Both the position numbers and the translations under genes were made by a program. Below are positions 24,609 through 32,529 of a stretch of 64,000 nt of DNA, one piece after another; within the stretch, counting starts at the first letter, position 1, and every line of letters begins with the position of its first letter. Below the pieces are notes generated by a model. The model saw only the letters and a program-made list of their open reading frames with translations. It ran no database searches and was not told the origin of the DNA. The DNA comes from Acidilobaceae archaeon (GTDB lineage Archaea; Thermoproteota; Thermoprotei_A; Sulfolobales; Acidilobaceae), in contig JALWEI010000036.1 of the NCBI GenBank assembly GCA_027014125.1, positions 1 through 64,000 on the forward strand, written 5' to 3'.

Positions 24609-24935
24609 TTAGAAGGAGTCGTAGATCTCCTCCCTCACGTCGGGGTCTATATAGGCCCCGAGGTACACCCTGTCCCCCCGGGCTGCGTGCTCCCTGGCCT
24701 CCTCCGGGGTTAGCCTCGTCTTGCAGGTCTGGCACCAGTATAGCCTTGGGGACCCGTTGATCCTGAGCGGCTTGTAGCTTGGGCAGGAGTGGTCGTCGAA
24801 TGTCATCTTCCCGTGGAGGGTGCAGTACCCTATGTACGGGTAGTGGACGTGCGGCCTCCAGTGCATACACCTGGAGCATGTCGCCCTCGCCAATATCCAT
24901 CGCCCGGGGGGCACTGGCGCCCCTTCAGGCTTCAT
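24609..24935 (-). CDS. Small zinc-binding protein upstream of the oxidoreductase
   Basis: 108 residues, ATG start and near-leaderless promoter. Two cysteine groups are seen: CSRCMHW...C...C (20-58) and CQTCKTRLTPEEA (about 69-72 onward), giving one or two zinc knuckles. The C-terminus (GAYIDPDVREEIYDSF) is acidic. No family recognised. Position at the head of the oxidoreductase operon suggests a linked role such as assembly or regulation, which is inference. Confidence 0.65.
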   Translation of the reverse strand: MKPEGAPVPPGRWILARATCSRCMHWRPHVHYPYIGYCTLHGKMTFDDHSCPSYKPLRINGSPRLYWCQTCKTRLTPEEAREHAARGDRVYLGAYIDPDVREEIYDSF

Positions 24936-24948
24936 AGGCTTCCTAGGG

Positions 24949-24999
24949 TAATATAATATAGTTTAGAAGCGGGGGGCATAGATTACATCTCCTTATAAG
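24949..24999. promoter_or_regulatory. Divergent leaderless promoters
   Basis: CTTATAAG at 24992-24999 is centred about 23 nt before ATG 25019, so the DUF432 transcript should be leaderless; no Shine-Dalgarno is seen. On the minus strand ATATTATATT (about 24949-24959) sits some 20 nt before ATG 24935, also near-leaderless. Confidence 0.5.
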
Positions 25000-25018
25000 A
25001 CTTAATATGTAGCTTCTC

Positions 25019-25759
25019 ATGGCCGGGGCGGGAGCCAGGGAGATGGTATACGGTAGGCTTGACCCCGGCGGCGAGGTTAGGGTAGGGGGCTACGTGCTCA
25101 GGATCTCGAGGGGCCCCATGGGCATGCTAGAGTACTCTAGGCTGCGTGATGGGGAGCAGGTGGCCTCGGCCTACATATATCATAGCAGGGATGTGAGGCT
25201 CATACCCGCGAGGCCTATGCTCCTGCCCGAGAGGGGCTTGGCCTCGTGCCTCATGATCGACTTTGAGAGGCCGGTGCATATACCCCCGTTCTCCAGCGTG
25301 AACCTCGAGGCGAGGATTATAGTGGACCTGGCCGTGGTTACCATAGAGGGTAGGAGGCACTCCCTGGTGGATGCCTTCGAGCCGGGGGTGAGGCCTAAGC
25401 TAGCGTTCTACGGCCAGGGGCCCCGGGGGGTGCTGTGTAGGTATACCCGGGGGATCCTGGCCCGGGAGCCTGGGCCTGGCTATGCCGAGACTAGGGTTAG
25501 TATTGTGAATAATAGCGAGGACCCGGTTAGGGTCTCCACGATAGTGGTTCCCCTGTCAAGGATGAGGATGTACTATAGGCCTGGGACTTGGAGGGCTCGG
25601 GCCTCGGATATAGTGATGGCTATAAGGGGCCCCGACTCGGCGGTTGTGAACGTGGAGAACCCTCGGCTGGGGGAGAGGATGGAGGCGTCCCCCCTGGCGT
25701 ATATGGGGAGGGAGATCGCTATACTGCCTACGGGCTTCCTTATGGAGTGGGGGTTCTAG
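25019..25759 (+). CDS. DUF432-family protein
   Basis: 246 residues. The pattern YGRLDPGGEVRVGGYVLRISRG...YSRLRDGE, then the membrane-proximal-looking VHIPPFSSVNLEARIIVDLAVV, LAFYGQGPRGVLCRYTRG and IVVPLSRMRMYYRPGTW, fits archaeal DUF432 proteins. These are known to sit next to MscS-type channel genes, and that is the case here (four bases downstream). Function unknown; a channel accessory role is inferred from this recurrent pairing. Confidence 0.75.
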   Translation: MAGAGAREMVYGRLDPGGEVRVGGYVLRISRGPMGMLEYSRLRDGEQVASAYIYHSRDVRLIPARPMLLPERGLASCLMIDFERPVHIPPFSSVNLEARIIVDLAVVTIEGRRHSLVDAFEPGVRPKLAFYGQGPRGVLCRYTRGILAREPGPGYAETRVSIVNNSEDPVRVSTIVVPLSRMRMYYRPGTWRARASDIVMAIRGPDSAVVNVENPRLGERMEASPLAYMGREIAILPTGFLMEWGF

Positions 25760-25763
25760 AGGG

Positions 25764-26570
25764 TTGCCGGTGGATGCCCTCCGGGTTTTCGCTGAGGTTG
25801 GCAACGCTGCCAAGGCTCTTGCCGTGTTCGCCTTGTCCATTGTTTTCGCCTACCTGGTTAGGCTCGCCATAGAGCGTAGGGTTATGAAGACCTTGCCACG
25901 GCAGGTTGCTGTTCCGCTGGTCAAGTCTATCTACTATACGATCATATTCCTGGGCGGCGTGGGGGCTCTGGCTGCTGCCGGTGTTAACCTGAGCGGCCTC
26001 CTTGTTGCTGGTGGTATTGCTGGTATTATACTTGGCTTTGCTAGTCAGGCTGTGATCTCTAACCTCCTCTCTGGCATGTTCCTCTATATTGATAGGCCTT
26101 TCACTGTTGGTGATCCCATTATCCTCGGCGATATCGAGGGGATCGTTGAGAATATTACCGTGTTTAGTACTAGGGTTAGGAGGTGGGATGGCGTTATTGC
26201 TAGGATTCCTAATGAGACTGTGTTTAGGAGTACGATCCTGAATCCCTACCAGAATCCTGTGAGGAGGTTTGAGCACCTTATCGTTATATCGCATGACTCT
26301 AGCGTTGAGGAGGCTTCCAGGATTGCGTTGGAGGTTATGGAGGATGATGTTCTTGTCCTTGCTAGGCCTGGGCCTGAGGTTCTCGTTTTGGAGGTTAGGG
26401 AGAGTGGGGTGCTGCTTAGCATTAGGGGGTGGGCTCCTAGCCAGTACTGGTTTTCTACTAAGAATAGGGTGTTGCGTAGGATAAAGGAGAGGTTTGATGA
26501 GGCTGGGATTAGGACTGGGCTTCCTCCGAGGCTTGTGGTTTTTGAGGATGGTCATCCCGGGGGTGGGTAG
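25764..26570 (+). CDS. MscS-family mechanosensitive ion channel
   Basis: 268 residues, TTG start (GTG 25770 possible). Three membrane helices precede the conserved pore and beta-domain junction: GGIAGIILGFASQAVISNLLSGMFLYIDRPFTVGDPI, then GIVENITVFSTRVRRWDGVIARIPNE. The C-terminal alpha/beta cytoplasmic domain follows. It releases solutes on osmotic downshock. Co-transcribed with the DUF432 gene. Confidence 0.92.
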   Translation: MPVDALRVFAEVGNAAKALAVFALSIVFAYLVRLAIERRVMKTLPRQVAVPLVKSIYYTIIFLGGVGALAAAGVNLSGLLVAGGIAGIILGFASQAVISNLLSGMFLYIDRPFTVGDPIILGDIEGIVENITVFSTRVRRWDGVIARIPNETVFRSTILNPYQNPVRRFEHLIVISHDSSVEEASRIALEVMEDDVLVLARPGPEVLVLEVRESGVLLSIRGWAPSQYWFSTKNRVLRRIKERFDEAGIRTGLPPRLVVFEDGHPGGG

Positions 26571-26652
26571 CCCCCTGGTCTGCTCGGTGGTCAGCTCCTC
26601 ATTGTTGTCCTCGGGACCGGGCTTGTGTGGTGTGGTTGGGTGGCTGGGGTTT

Positions 26653-27369
26653 TTACCTCTTCCTCCTGCCCGTCCTCCTGGCTGCTATGTGGCCTACCTT
26701 CCTGCCTGGTGGGGCGTTTCTTGCTACTGTTGATGGGTGGCTCTTCCTCTGGTGGCTTCCTCCTCCGAACTTGTGGTTTACTGCGTTCATTGCTACGCCC
26801 CTTACTCTGGGCCATTTCCTGGCTTTGACCTTCCACTTGTGGTATGCGTTTCCTGCCTTCATGATTGGCTTCTCTGTCCTGCCTGCGCCTGCTGGGATTC
26901 CTATTGTAGCCCTTGCTGTGCTTGGTATGTCCTTCTCCTTGCCGCTTGGTAGTCTTATCCTTGTTACTCCGCCGCTCTTGCCTAGGATTAGTGCGTAGCT
27001 TCCTGCTTGCCTGGCTAGTTTGCCCCCGTCTCCGGGCCTGAGCTCTATGTTGTATACCATTGTTCCCTCTGGTATGCTTCCTAGTGGGAGTATGTTTCCT
27101 GGCTCTGGCTTGGCTGCTGGGCCTACCTCTATGATCTGTCCTATGTACATGCCCTCTGCCGCTGGTATTAGGAATTCCTTCCCGTTCTCTAGGACTACCC
27201 TGGCTAGGGGTGTGTAGCGGCCGGGGTCGTGTATTAGGTCTACTATCTTACCCTTGAGTGTCTCCCCGGTGAGTGGGGGATACTTGGCTGGTCCTGGGTG
27301 TATGTGCTTTGGGCTTAGGTATGTTGGGCTCCCCCTCCCTGCCCTCTGTTGCCTGAGCCGTTTGCCCAT
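26653..27369 (-). CDS. rpl2: Ribosomal protein uL2
   Basis: 238 residues, ATG start with GGGAGGGAGAGG upstream. MGKRLRQQRAGRGSPTYLSPKH is the normal archaeal uL2 N-terminus, and GVAMNAVNHKFGGGSHQ is the conserved peptidyl-transferase-region segment. In most archaea rpl2 follows rpl23 in the S10 operon. Here it stands alone 7 kb away on the other strand, behind cedB. Its first 40 codons lie inside the 3' end of the cedB reading frame, so its ribosome-binding site is within cedB. Confidence 0.97.
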   Translation of the reverse strand: MGKRLRQQRAGRGSPTYLSPKHIHPGPAKYPPLTGETLKGKIVDLIHDPGRYTPLARVVLENGKEFLIPAAEGMYIGQIIEVGPAAKPEPGNILPLGSIPEGTMVYNIELRPGDGGKLARQAGSYALILGKSGGVTRIRLPSGKEKDIPSTARATIGIPAGAGRTEKPIMKAGNAYHKWKVKARKWPRVRGVAMNAVNHKFGGGSHQRKSHPSTVARNAPPGRKVGHIAARRTGRRKR

Positions 27370-28876
27370 CCCTTATCCTCTCCCTCCCTAGCAGTAGCCC
27401 GGTGCGTGGGGTTTTAAGTAGTTTCTTGAAGTCGAGTATCCTGACTCTTACTGGGGGTAGGTCTCCTATTCTTAGTATGGCCATTCCTATGGGTAGTGAT
27501 AGTAGGTCTCTGGCGTCCTCTAGGCCTAACCTCCTGACCGTCTCCGTGTAGCCCCTGGTGTAGCCTCCGAATACTGCTAGGGTTCTCGTGTTGTCTGTTA
27601 CTGGCTGGGGCACGTCGCTGGGGCTCTGGGTTGCGTAGATCACGTGTAGGCCCCTGCTCCTCCCTTCCCTGAGTGCCATGATCATGTGTAGCCCCCTGCC
27701 CTGGGCGGCTCTCCAGGCCTCATCTACTACCAGGGCTACCCTGCCTGGTAGCCTGGACTCGCTGGCCTCTAGGGCTAGGCTGGCCATTATGAGGGAGGCG
27801 GCGGTGTTGCGGTCCTCGTTGGGTAGGCTTGAGAGGTCGTATACTACCAGTCCCCGCTCTAGTATGGAGCCTGGGCATGGCCTTATGCTTGACCTTCCCC
27901 CGCCCGCTTCTAGGCTTGACTCTACCAGCTCCTGGGCGGCGCCGTCTAGCCTGGGGAGGGGTATGCAGCCGCCTGGAGGTGGCCTCGCTATCCTGCTCGC
28001 CACTCCTGCTAGCATCTCTGCAAGGTCCCCTTTTGGGTCGACCACTGCGACCATGTATGGGTCTAGGCTGTTCTCCGACCTGACTCCTAGTTGTGATGCT
28101 ATCCCGGCTAGGAGGACCGTTTTCCCCCTGCCGGTGGGTCCGAATATGGCCATGTGGGCCTCGAAGTCGCTGGGCCATGAGAGGACTACTGGGGTCTGGG
28201 CCTCGTCGTCCAGGGTTCCGATGGTGACGCCGCTCTTGTCCCAGGGCTGCTGTACTGGTAGGGGGGCCTCCTCGCCTCCTAGTATTATAGACATGCTTCC
28301 CCCGGCCACTGTTAGGGCCTCCTCTATCCTAGGCTGGGCCCTCTTGAGTGTTATCCCCAGCTCTGCCTCTACCAGGCTCTTGAAGGCCTCCGCTGCCTTC
28401 TCTGCATCCTCCTCGCCCTCGGGGATCCATATTATGAGTGAGAGGCCGCCTGTGTATGGGGTGTGTAGCCTCGCTACGGAGCGGTAGAGGTTGTTTAGGT
28501 AGTTGAGCCTCTCATGGTACTTGACGTGCTTTGTGGCTGCGTAGGCCAGCTCGGTCTTCCTTATCTCCTCCTCTATGTACTTGAGTAGCCTGCTCCTGCC
28601 CGCCTTGACCATGTTGGATATGAATGTTACGTTAACCCTGCTGGATGCTGCTAGGGTTACCAGCCTCTGGGAGACGTTTCCCTCGCCCCGCGGTAGGCCC
28701 TCGCCCCTGTATACTATGCCTCTGTGGGTCCTCCCGTCTATGACTGCCCTCAGCTCTCCCTTGCCCGGGTCTAGCCTTACTGGTAGCCTCACATCCCCCG
28801 CTACCCTCATGTTGTAGAGGAGTAGCGCTGCTGATGCTATTGCCATTGCTAGGATTGCCATGTCGACGGGCTCCAT
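27248..28876 (-). CDS. cedB: CedB-like HerA/VirB4-type ATPase
   Basis: 542 residues, ATG start. An N-terminal membrane helix (about 6-21) precedes the ATPase domain with Walker A GPTGRGKT (246-253), VAVVDPKGDLAEML, Walker B VALVVDEAW (about 380-388) and IYATQSPSDVPQPVTDNT. This is the VirB4/HerA superfamily layout of CedB, the motor for DNA import in the crenarchaeal Ced system. It is preceded at 13 nt by a polytopic CedA-like gene and then by a CedA1-like pilin gene. Residues 503-542 are encoded by the same DNA as the first 40 codons of rpl2 in another frame and look non-conserved. Confidence 0.8.
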   Translation of the reverse strand: MEPVDMAILAMAIASAALLLYNMRVAGDVRLPVRLDPGKGELRAVIDGRTHRGIVYRGEGLPRGEGNVSQRLVTLAASSRVNVTFISNMVKAGRSRLLKYIEEEIRKTELAYAATKHVKYHERLNYLNNLYRSVARLHTPYTGGLSLIIWIPEGEEDAEKAAEAFKSLVEAELGITLKRAQPRIEEALTVAGGSMSIILGGEEAPLPVQQPWDKSGVTIGTLDDEAQTPVVLSWPSDFEAHMAIFGPTGRGKTVLLAGIASQLGVRSENSLDPYMVAVVDPKGDLAEMLAGVASRIARPPPGGCIPLPRLDGAAQELVESSLEAGGGRSSIRPCPGSILERGLVVYDLSSLPNEDRNTAASLIMASLALEASESRLPGRVALVVDEAWRAAQGRGLHMIMALREGRSRGLHVIYATQSPSDVPQPVTDNTRTLAVFGGYTRGYTETVRRLGLEDARDLLSLPIGMAILRIGDLPPVRVRILDFKKLLKTPRTGLLLGRERIRDGQTAQATEGREGEPNIPKPKAHTPRTSQVSPTHRGDTQG

Positions 28877-28889
28877 CCTCTGGCACCCC

Positions 28890-30254
28890 CTAGACTATCC
28901 TGACTGGTATCCTCTCCCTCCCTCCTAGTAGCCTCGCCAGGCCGGTTGTTGCTATGAATAGCGTGAAGATGTAGATCATGGGGACGGTGAAGTAGTAGAG
29001 GATGAATGCCGCTAGTATATTGTAGTCTATGAAGTCCCCGCCGGGGCCGGATAGGTAGTCCTCCGCCTCAAGGCTGGGCGTCACGTTGCATGGGGTGGCT
29101 CCTAGTGTTATATTGTAGACGCCGTGCTGGTGTGCTTTTAGCCTGAGCTTCTCGACCTGGATCCCCTCCCAGCTTGTCTCCCCCTCCGTCGCCTCTAGGC
29201 CCTGGTACTCTACCTGGACTGGGCAGTCCTGTGGATACCTTACCTCCACGTATTCTCCTGGGTATAGCTCTATCTGGTAGGTGCTGTGGGTCTCGTTGGC
29301 AGTGTACCCTGTTATCTCTCCTATGGTATAGGCGTATTGTAGCGTGCCTGGGCTCCAGAAGATGTGGGGGGACCATACCAGTATCTCTCCTCCCTGGCTC
29401 GAGGTGTCTACGAGGTCTGGCTCTAGGGGGAACGAGACGGCGTTCGAGACGTAGTCGAACATTACCTCTCCATCGGGGAGGGAGACTTGCCTGTCCCCGG
29501 TTGAGGACCTTGCATAGCCATCACCGTCTACCGGGTACGCCGCTATCCTGCTCCCTGTGGAGTTGTAGACTACCAGCAGGCCCCCTTTTACCGTGTCTCC
29601 CATGACGTTTAGGACCCTAACCTCCCTGTATACTACCCCCGACTCGATGCTTGAGGGCGGGTTTATTGGCGACCCTGGGGCTGAGGCCACTGTGGCTAGG
29701 AAGACTGGTAGCACCTGGAGCCCGGCGTTGAATACTAGTATGAATGATATGAGCCATGCCCCGGCTCCTCTTAGTATCCTGAAGGGGACCGAGTAGAGTG
29801 CAACCCCTACCGTGGCCAGGAGGGGGCCGTAGGTGTATATGAGGAGGTGTATGCCCCCGACTGTTAGTAGGAATAGTAGCGCCGCTGTTGCGGCCTTGTC
29901 GACGGGGGCTGCTAGGATCTTCGCTCCGCCCAGTACTCCCCCGGGGTCTGGCACGGAGTATAGGGCTGCCACCGCTGCCTTTACCGATACTATAACCCCC
30001 ATCGCGTCATCGTACCAGGAGTCGTATAGCGGCCATGAGCCTCCTAGTGTGGAGGCTATGTAGTCTGAGAGGTCTAGTAGGCTGTATATTATGAAGACTA
30101 GGGCTGCTGCTAGTATTGAGTCCGCCATGAGTGTGGGGGCCCATCTTTTGAGGCCTGGGAGGGGTATGGGTAGGGCGTAGATTAGCACCCCTATGTAGAA
30201 TGTTAGGATGGCCAGCTTGTAGGCCGCTACCAGTATCTCCGCCTCCCCTGGCAT
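28890..30254 (-). CDS. cedA: CedA-like polytopic membrane protein
   Basis: 454 residues, ATG start. Roughly six membrane helices occupy residues 10-190. A large, probably extracytoplasmic domain (about 195-415, strand-rich with DTSSQGGEILVWSPH and a C...C pair) follows, and a last helix lies near 430-448. CedA is the VirB6-like transmembrane channel of the Ced DNA-import apparatus. The gene lies between CedA1-like and CedB-like genes, spaced 6 and 13 nt. The call relies on topology and gene order more than on sequence motifs. The long external domain would be an addition relative to the shorter Sulfolobus protein. Confidence 0.7.
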   Translation of the reverse strand: MPGEAEILVAAYKLAILTFYIGVLIYALPIPLPGLKRWAPTLMADSILAAALVFIIYSLLDLSDYIASTLGGSWPLYDSWYDDAMGVIVSVKAAVAALYSVPDPGGVLGGAKILAAPVDKAATAALLFLLTVGGIHLLIYTYGPLLATVGVALYSVPFRILRGAGAWLISFILVFNAGLQVLPVFLATVASAPGSPINPPSSIESGVVYREVRVLNVMGDTVKGGLLVVYNSTGSRIAAYPVDGDGYARSSTGDRQVSLPDGEVMFDYVSNAVSFPLEPDLVDTSSQGGEILVWSPHIFWSPGTLQYAYTIGEITGYTANETHSTYQIELYPGEYVEVRYPQDCPVQVEYQGLEATEGETSWEGIQVEKLRLKAHQHGVYNITLGATPCNVTPSLEAEDYLSGPGGDFIDYNILAAFILYYFTVPMIYIFTLFIATTGLARLLGGRERIPVRIV

Positions 30255-30260
30255 AGCGGC

Positions 30261-30506
30261 CTAGCCTCCCCCTATCGTTGTCGCTATGTATGTGATGAAG
30301 TTGAACACGGTGGCCCCTATGGCTAGCCAGAAGGCGGCCCACACGCTATCCTCTACCAGGCTGGTCCCGGCCCTCCTCAGCCTGCCTATAGGTAGCGGGC
30401 TCCCCCTTATTGCCCATCCTATGCTCCAGGTCAGCAGGAATAGGGCCCATGCAAGGGCCGTCACCCGGGTGGTGAGGTCCTCTATGAACGCGATCAGGTC
30501 CGCCAC
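30261..30506 (-). CDS. cedA1: CedA1-like pilin subunit
   Basis: 81 residues from GTG 30506, chosen because the TATA box at 30531-30539 predicts transcription near 30509; GTG 30518 gives 85 residues. Two membrane helices (about 14-33 and 54-77) flank a basic turn with RGSPLPIGRLRRAG, the pattern of VirB2-type conjugative pilins and of CedA1, which forms import pili in Aeropyrum. It is the first gene of the ced cluster. Confidence 0.7.
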   Translation of the reverse strand: MADLIAFIEDLTTRVTALAWALFLLTWSIGWAIRGSPLPIGRLRRAGTSLVEDSVWAAFWLAIGATVFNFITYIATTIGGG

Positions 30507-30530
30507 ACGCCTCACCACCCCCGCCCCATC

Positions 30531-30539
30531 CTTATAAAG
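30531..30539 (-). promoter_or_regulatory. TATA box of the ced-rpl2 cluster
   Basis: TTTATAAG on the minus strand, centred about 29 nt before GTG 30506. It lies in the short gap behind the isocitrate-lyase-like gene and is the only clear promoter before cedA1. rpl2 may therefore be transcribed from here through cedA1-cedA-cedB. Confidence 0.5.
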
Positions 30540-30560
30540 AGGCGGGGGGCCAGGCCGGAT

Positions 30561-31475
30561 CTACTCTTGAACTCCCCGTACTATCTTACGCGCCTTCTCC
30601 GCTATCTCCCGGTCCCTCTCCTCGTACCTATAGTAGCCTATCAACTCGTAGAACTCCTGCCTAGTCATCATCTCCCCCAGTAGGCCCTTCTGTGTACCCT
30701 CCCTCTTGATCACCTCCAACGCCCTCCTGGCGGCGCCCATGGAGATCCTGAAGGTTGTGACTGGGAATATCACGATCTTGTACCCTGCCTCCCTGAACTC
30801 GTCGACGGTTATGTAGGGCGTCTTCCCGAACTCGGTCATGTTGGCTAGAAGCGGCGCGTTGACCCTCCTAGCGAACTCCCTGAACTCGTCTAGGCTCCTT
30901 AGCGCCTCGGGGAATATTATGTCGGCTCCCGCCTCAATGTACATCTTTGCCCTCTCCACGGCAGCGTCTAGCCCCTCAACCCCCCTGGCGTCGGTCCTAG
31001 CTATGATCAATGCATCCCTCCTGGCCTCTACCGCTGCTATGATCTTCTTCACCATGTCCTCCGGCGTGACCAGCATCTTGCCTGATAGGTGCCCACACTT
31101 CTTGGGAAGGACCTGGTCCTCGATCTGTATAGCAGCCGCCCCCGCCGCCTCCAGCTCCCTGACAGTCCTCTCAACGTTGATCGCCTCCCCGAACCCTGTG
31201 TCAGCATCCACAATCAGGGGTATCCTGGCAACCCTGGTTATGTACCTCACAGCCACGGCAAGCTCGGTAAGGGTTATCAAGCCCAGGTCAGGCATGGCCA
31301 GGGAGCCCGTCAGGGCGGCCCCGGAGAGGTATGCAGCCTCAAACCCCATCCTCTCCGCGAGGAGCGCTACCGCCGGGTTGAAGACGCCCGGGGCAACGAT
31401 TATATCACGCTCCCTGAGGAGGAGCCTAAGCGCCTCCCCAGGCCTCTCCAATGGATCCCTATAGAGGAAGGCCAC
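30561..31475 (-). CDS. prpB: Isocitrate lyase/PEP mutase superfamily, methylisocitrate-lyase type
   Basis: 304 residues from GTG 31475, behind GGGTGGCAGGTG; the open frame reaches 31709 but the promoter at 31511-31523 excludes that extension. Motifs: VAPGVFNPAVALLAERMGFEAAYLSGAA, VDADTGFGE (Mg2+ site), IQIEDQVLPKKCGH with the catalytic cysteine, and IARTDARG. This is the PrpB pattern; the enzyme splits 2-methylisocitrate to pyruvate and succinate in propionyl-CoA use. No prpC or prpD is in the window, so other C-C lyase substrates remain possible. Confidence 0.88.
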   Translation of the reverse strand: MAFLYRDPLERPGEALRLLLRERDIIVAPGVFNPAVALLAERMGFEAAYLSGAALTGSLAMPDLGLITLTELAVAVRYITRVARIPLIVDADTGFGEAINVERTVRELEAAGAAAIQIEDQVLPKKCGHLSGKMLVTPEDMVKKIIAAVEARRDALIIARTDARGVEGLDAAVERAKMYIEAGADIIFPEALRSLDEFREFARRVNAPLLANMTEFGKTPYITVDEFREAGYKIVIFPVTTFRISMGAARRALEVIKREGTQKGLLGEMMTRQEFYELIGYYRYEERDREIAEKARKIVRGVQE

Positions 31476-31510
31476 CACCTGCCACCCAAAAGGTGGGTTG
31501 CACCGGGATC

Positions 31511-31523
31511 CATTATTTATAGC
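31511..31523 (-). promoter_or_regulatory. TATA box of the prpB-like gene
   Basis: GCTATAAATAATG on the minus strand, about 40 nt before the GTG start at 31475. Predicted transcription near 31492 leaves a short leader containing the Shine-Dalgarno-like sequence. Confidence 0.5.
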
Positions 31524-31563
31524 CCACACAACTAGGCATACATGCCCTGGGGGTGCCCAGGGA

Positions 31564-31665
31564 ATGGGAGGAAGGCAGAGGACTACCCTATTCATGGAGA
31601 CGGGTAAGAAGGAGAAGGAGGAGCAGGCCCAGGCCAGGAAGGGCAAGGGGAAGGGTAGGAAGTGA
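31564..31665 (+). CDS. Tiny Lys/Glu-rich basic protein upstream of the SPOUT gene
   Basis: 33 residues: ATG 31564 preceded by GGGGTG at proper spacing, or ATG 31594 giving 23 residues. The C-terminus is extremely basic (ARKGKGKGKGRK-like; KKEKEEQAQARKGK at its core). Its TGA overlaps the GTG start of the SPOUT gene (GTGA), so translation would be coupled. It may be a real small RNA-binding protein or a leader ORF. Moderate to low confidence because it is so short. Confidence 0.4.
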   Translation: MGGRQRTTLFMETGKKEKEEQAQARKGKGKGRK

Positions 31666-32474
31666 AGTGCACCGAGTGGCCTCCACGGAGGAGGCCTAGA
31701 CCCCTCCACGTCGCCCTCCCCGGCAGCGTTTTATCCACCGAGCACAGCCTACAGGCCAAGACCCTCAAGGCCGGGTATATAGCGAGAGCCCTAGCCATAC
31801 ACCGGGTCGACCATGCATGGCTATTCCGAGACCCAGACACGGGCAGGGAAGACCTTAGGCTACTCTCCCTGCTACTCCGCTACGCCGTAACCCCGCCCCA
31901 CCTAAAGAAGAGGCTTTTCCCCATCAGCGGGGCCCTCAGGTACGTTGGCCTCATGCCACCTCTAAACCTCGCCAACCACGAGGCCCCCACCAGCCCCGAG
32001 CCTGGGGCTCTTATCGACGGGTTCGTTGAAGAGTGCCGGGGAGGCTATTGTAGGGTCTTCCTAGGCTCCCTAGGCCACGGCGTTATGCAGGGCAAGTATA
32101 GGCCTGGCAGGGTGGTTACTGTCAGGATACTAGGAGTCAGGGGCGGCTCTGTCGAGGTGGAGGAGGCATCGTGGGACCCTATCTACACCGGGTTCGGGGT
32201 GTCCATTAAGAGTAGGCTCGATAGCCTCATCAGGGAGGCTCGTGGCCGCGGTCTCAGGATCGTTGCAACCAGCCGCCTGGGCGAGTGCGTGGGCTCTATA
32301 GTGAATGACGGCCTCCTCATAGTATTCGGCGGCCCCAGGCTGGGCCTCCTCGAGTACGTTGACAGCAGGATGTTCGACGTTGTCGCGAACACTTTACACA
32401 TGCAGGGGGCCAGGACTGTTAGGACCGAGGAGGCGCTCCACGCAACCCTCACGAGGGTGGTGGACCCGTTATAA
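31662..32474 (+). CDS. Putative RNA uridine N3-methyltransferase, SPOUT superfamily (COG2106 type)
   Basis: 270 residues, GTG start. LHVALPGSVLSTEHSLQAKTLKAGYIARALAIHRVDHAWLF and RRLFPISGALRYVGLMPPL-like segments match archaeal COG2106/DUF171 proteins. The C-terminal knot region reads LLIVFGGPRLGLLEY...VANTLHMQGARTVRTEEAL. This methyltransferase gene commonly sits just upstream of rpl3 in archaea, as here, and probably modifies rRNA. Confidence 0.85.
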   Translation: MKCTEWPPRRRPRPLHVALPGSVLSTEHSLQAKTLKAGYIARALAIHRVDHAWLFRDPDTGREDLRLLSLLLRYAVTPPHLKKRLFPISGALRYVGLMPPLNLANHEAPTSPEPGALIDGFVEECRGGYCRVFLGSLGHGVMQGKYRPGRVVTVRILGVRGGSVEVEEASWDPIYTGFGVSIKSRLDSLIREARGRGLRIVATSRLGECVGSIVNDGLLIVFGGPRLGLLEYVDSRMFDVVANTLHMQGARTVRTEEALHATLTRVVDPL

Positions 32475-32475
32475 C

Positions 32476-32484
32476 CATATATAG
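32476..32484 (+). promoter_or_regulatory. TATA-like box before rpl3
   Basis: CATATATAG lies between the SPOUT gene and rpl3, about 50 nt before GTG 32530. It may give rpl3-rpl4-rpl23 its own promoter. Confidence 0.35.
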
Positions 32485-32529
32485 CCCGGCTCCTCCAGTA
32501 GGCGTAGCGGATACTGGGGGTAGCAAGGA

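Noticed and set aside
31476-31709. N-terminal extension of the prpB-like gene
   Set aside because: A TATA box (31511-31523) lies within it, and the residues are not homologous to the family. The divergent small ORF also occupies this DNA.
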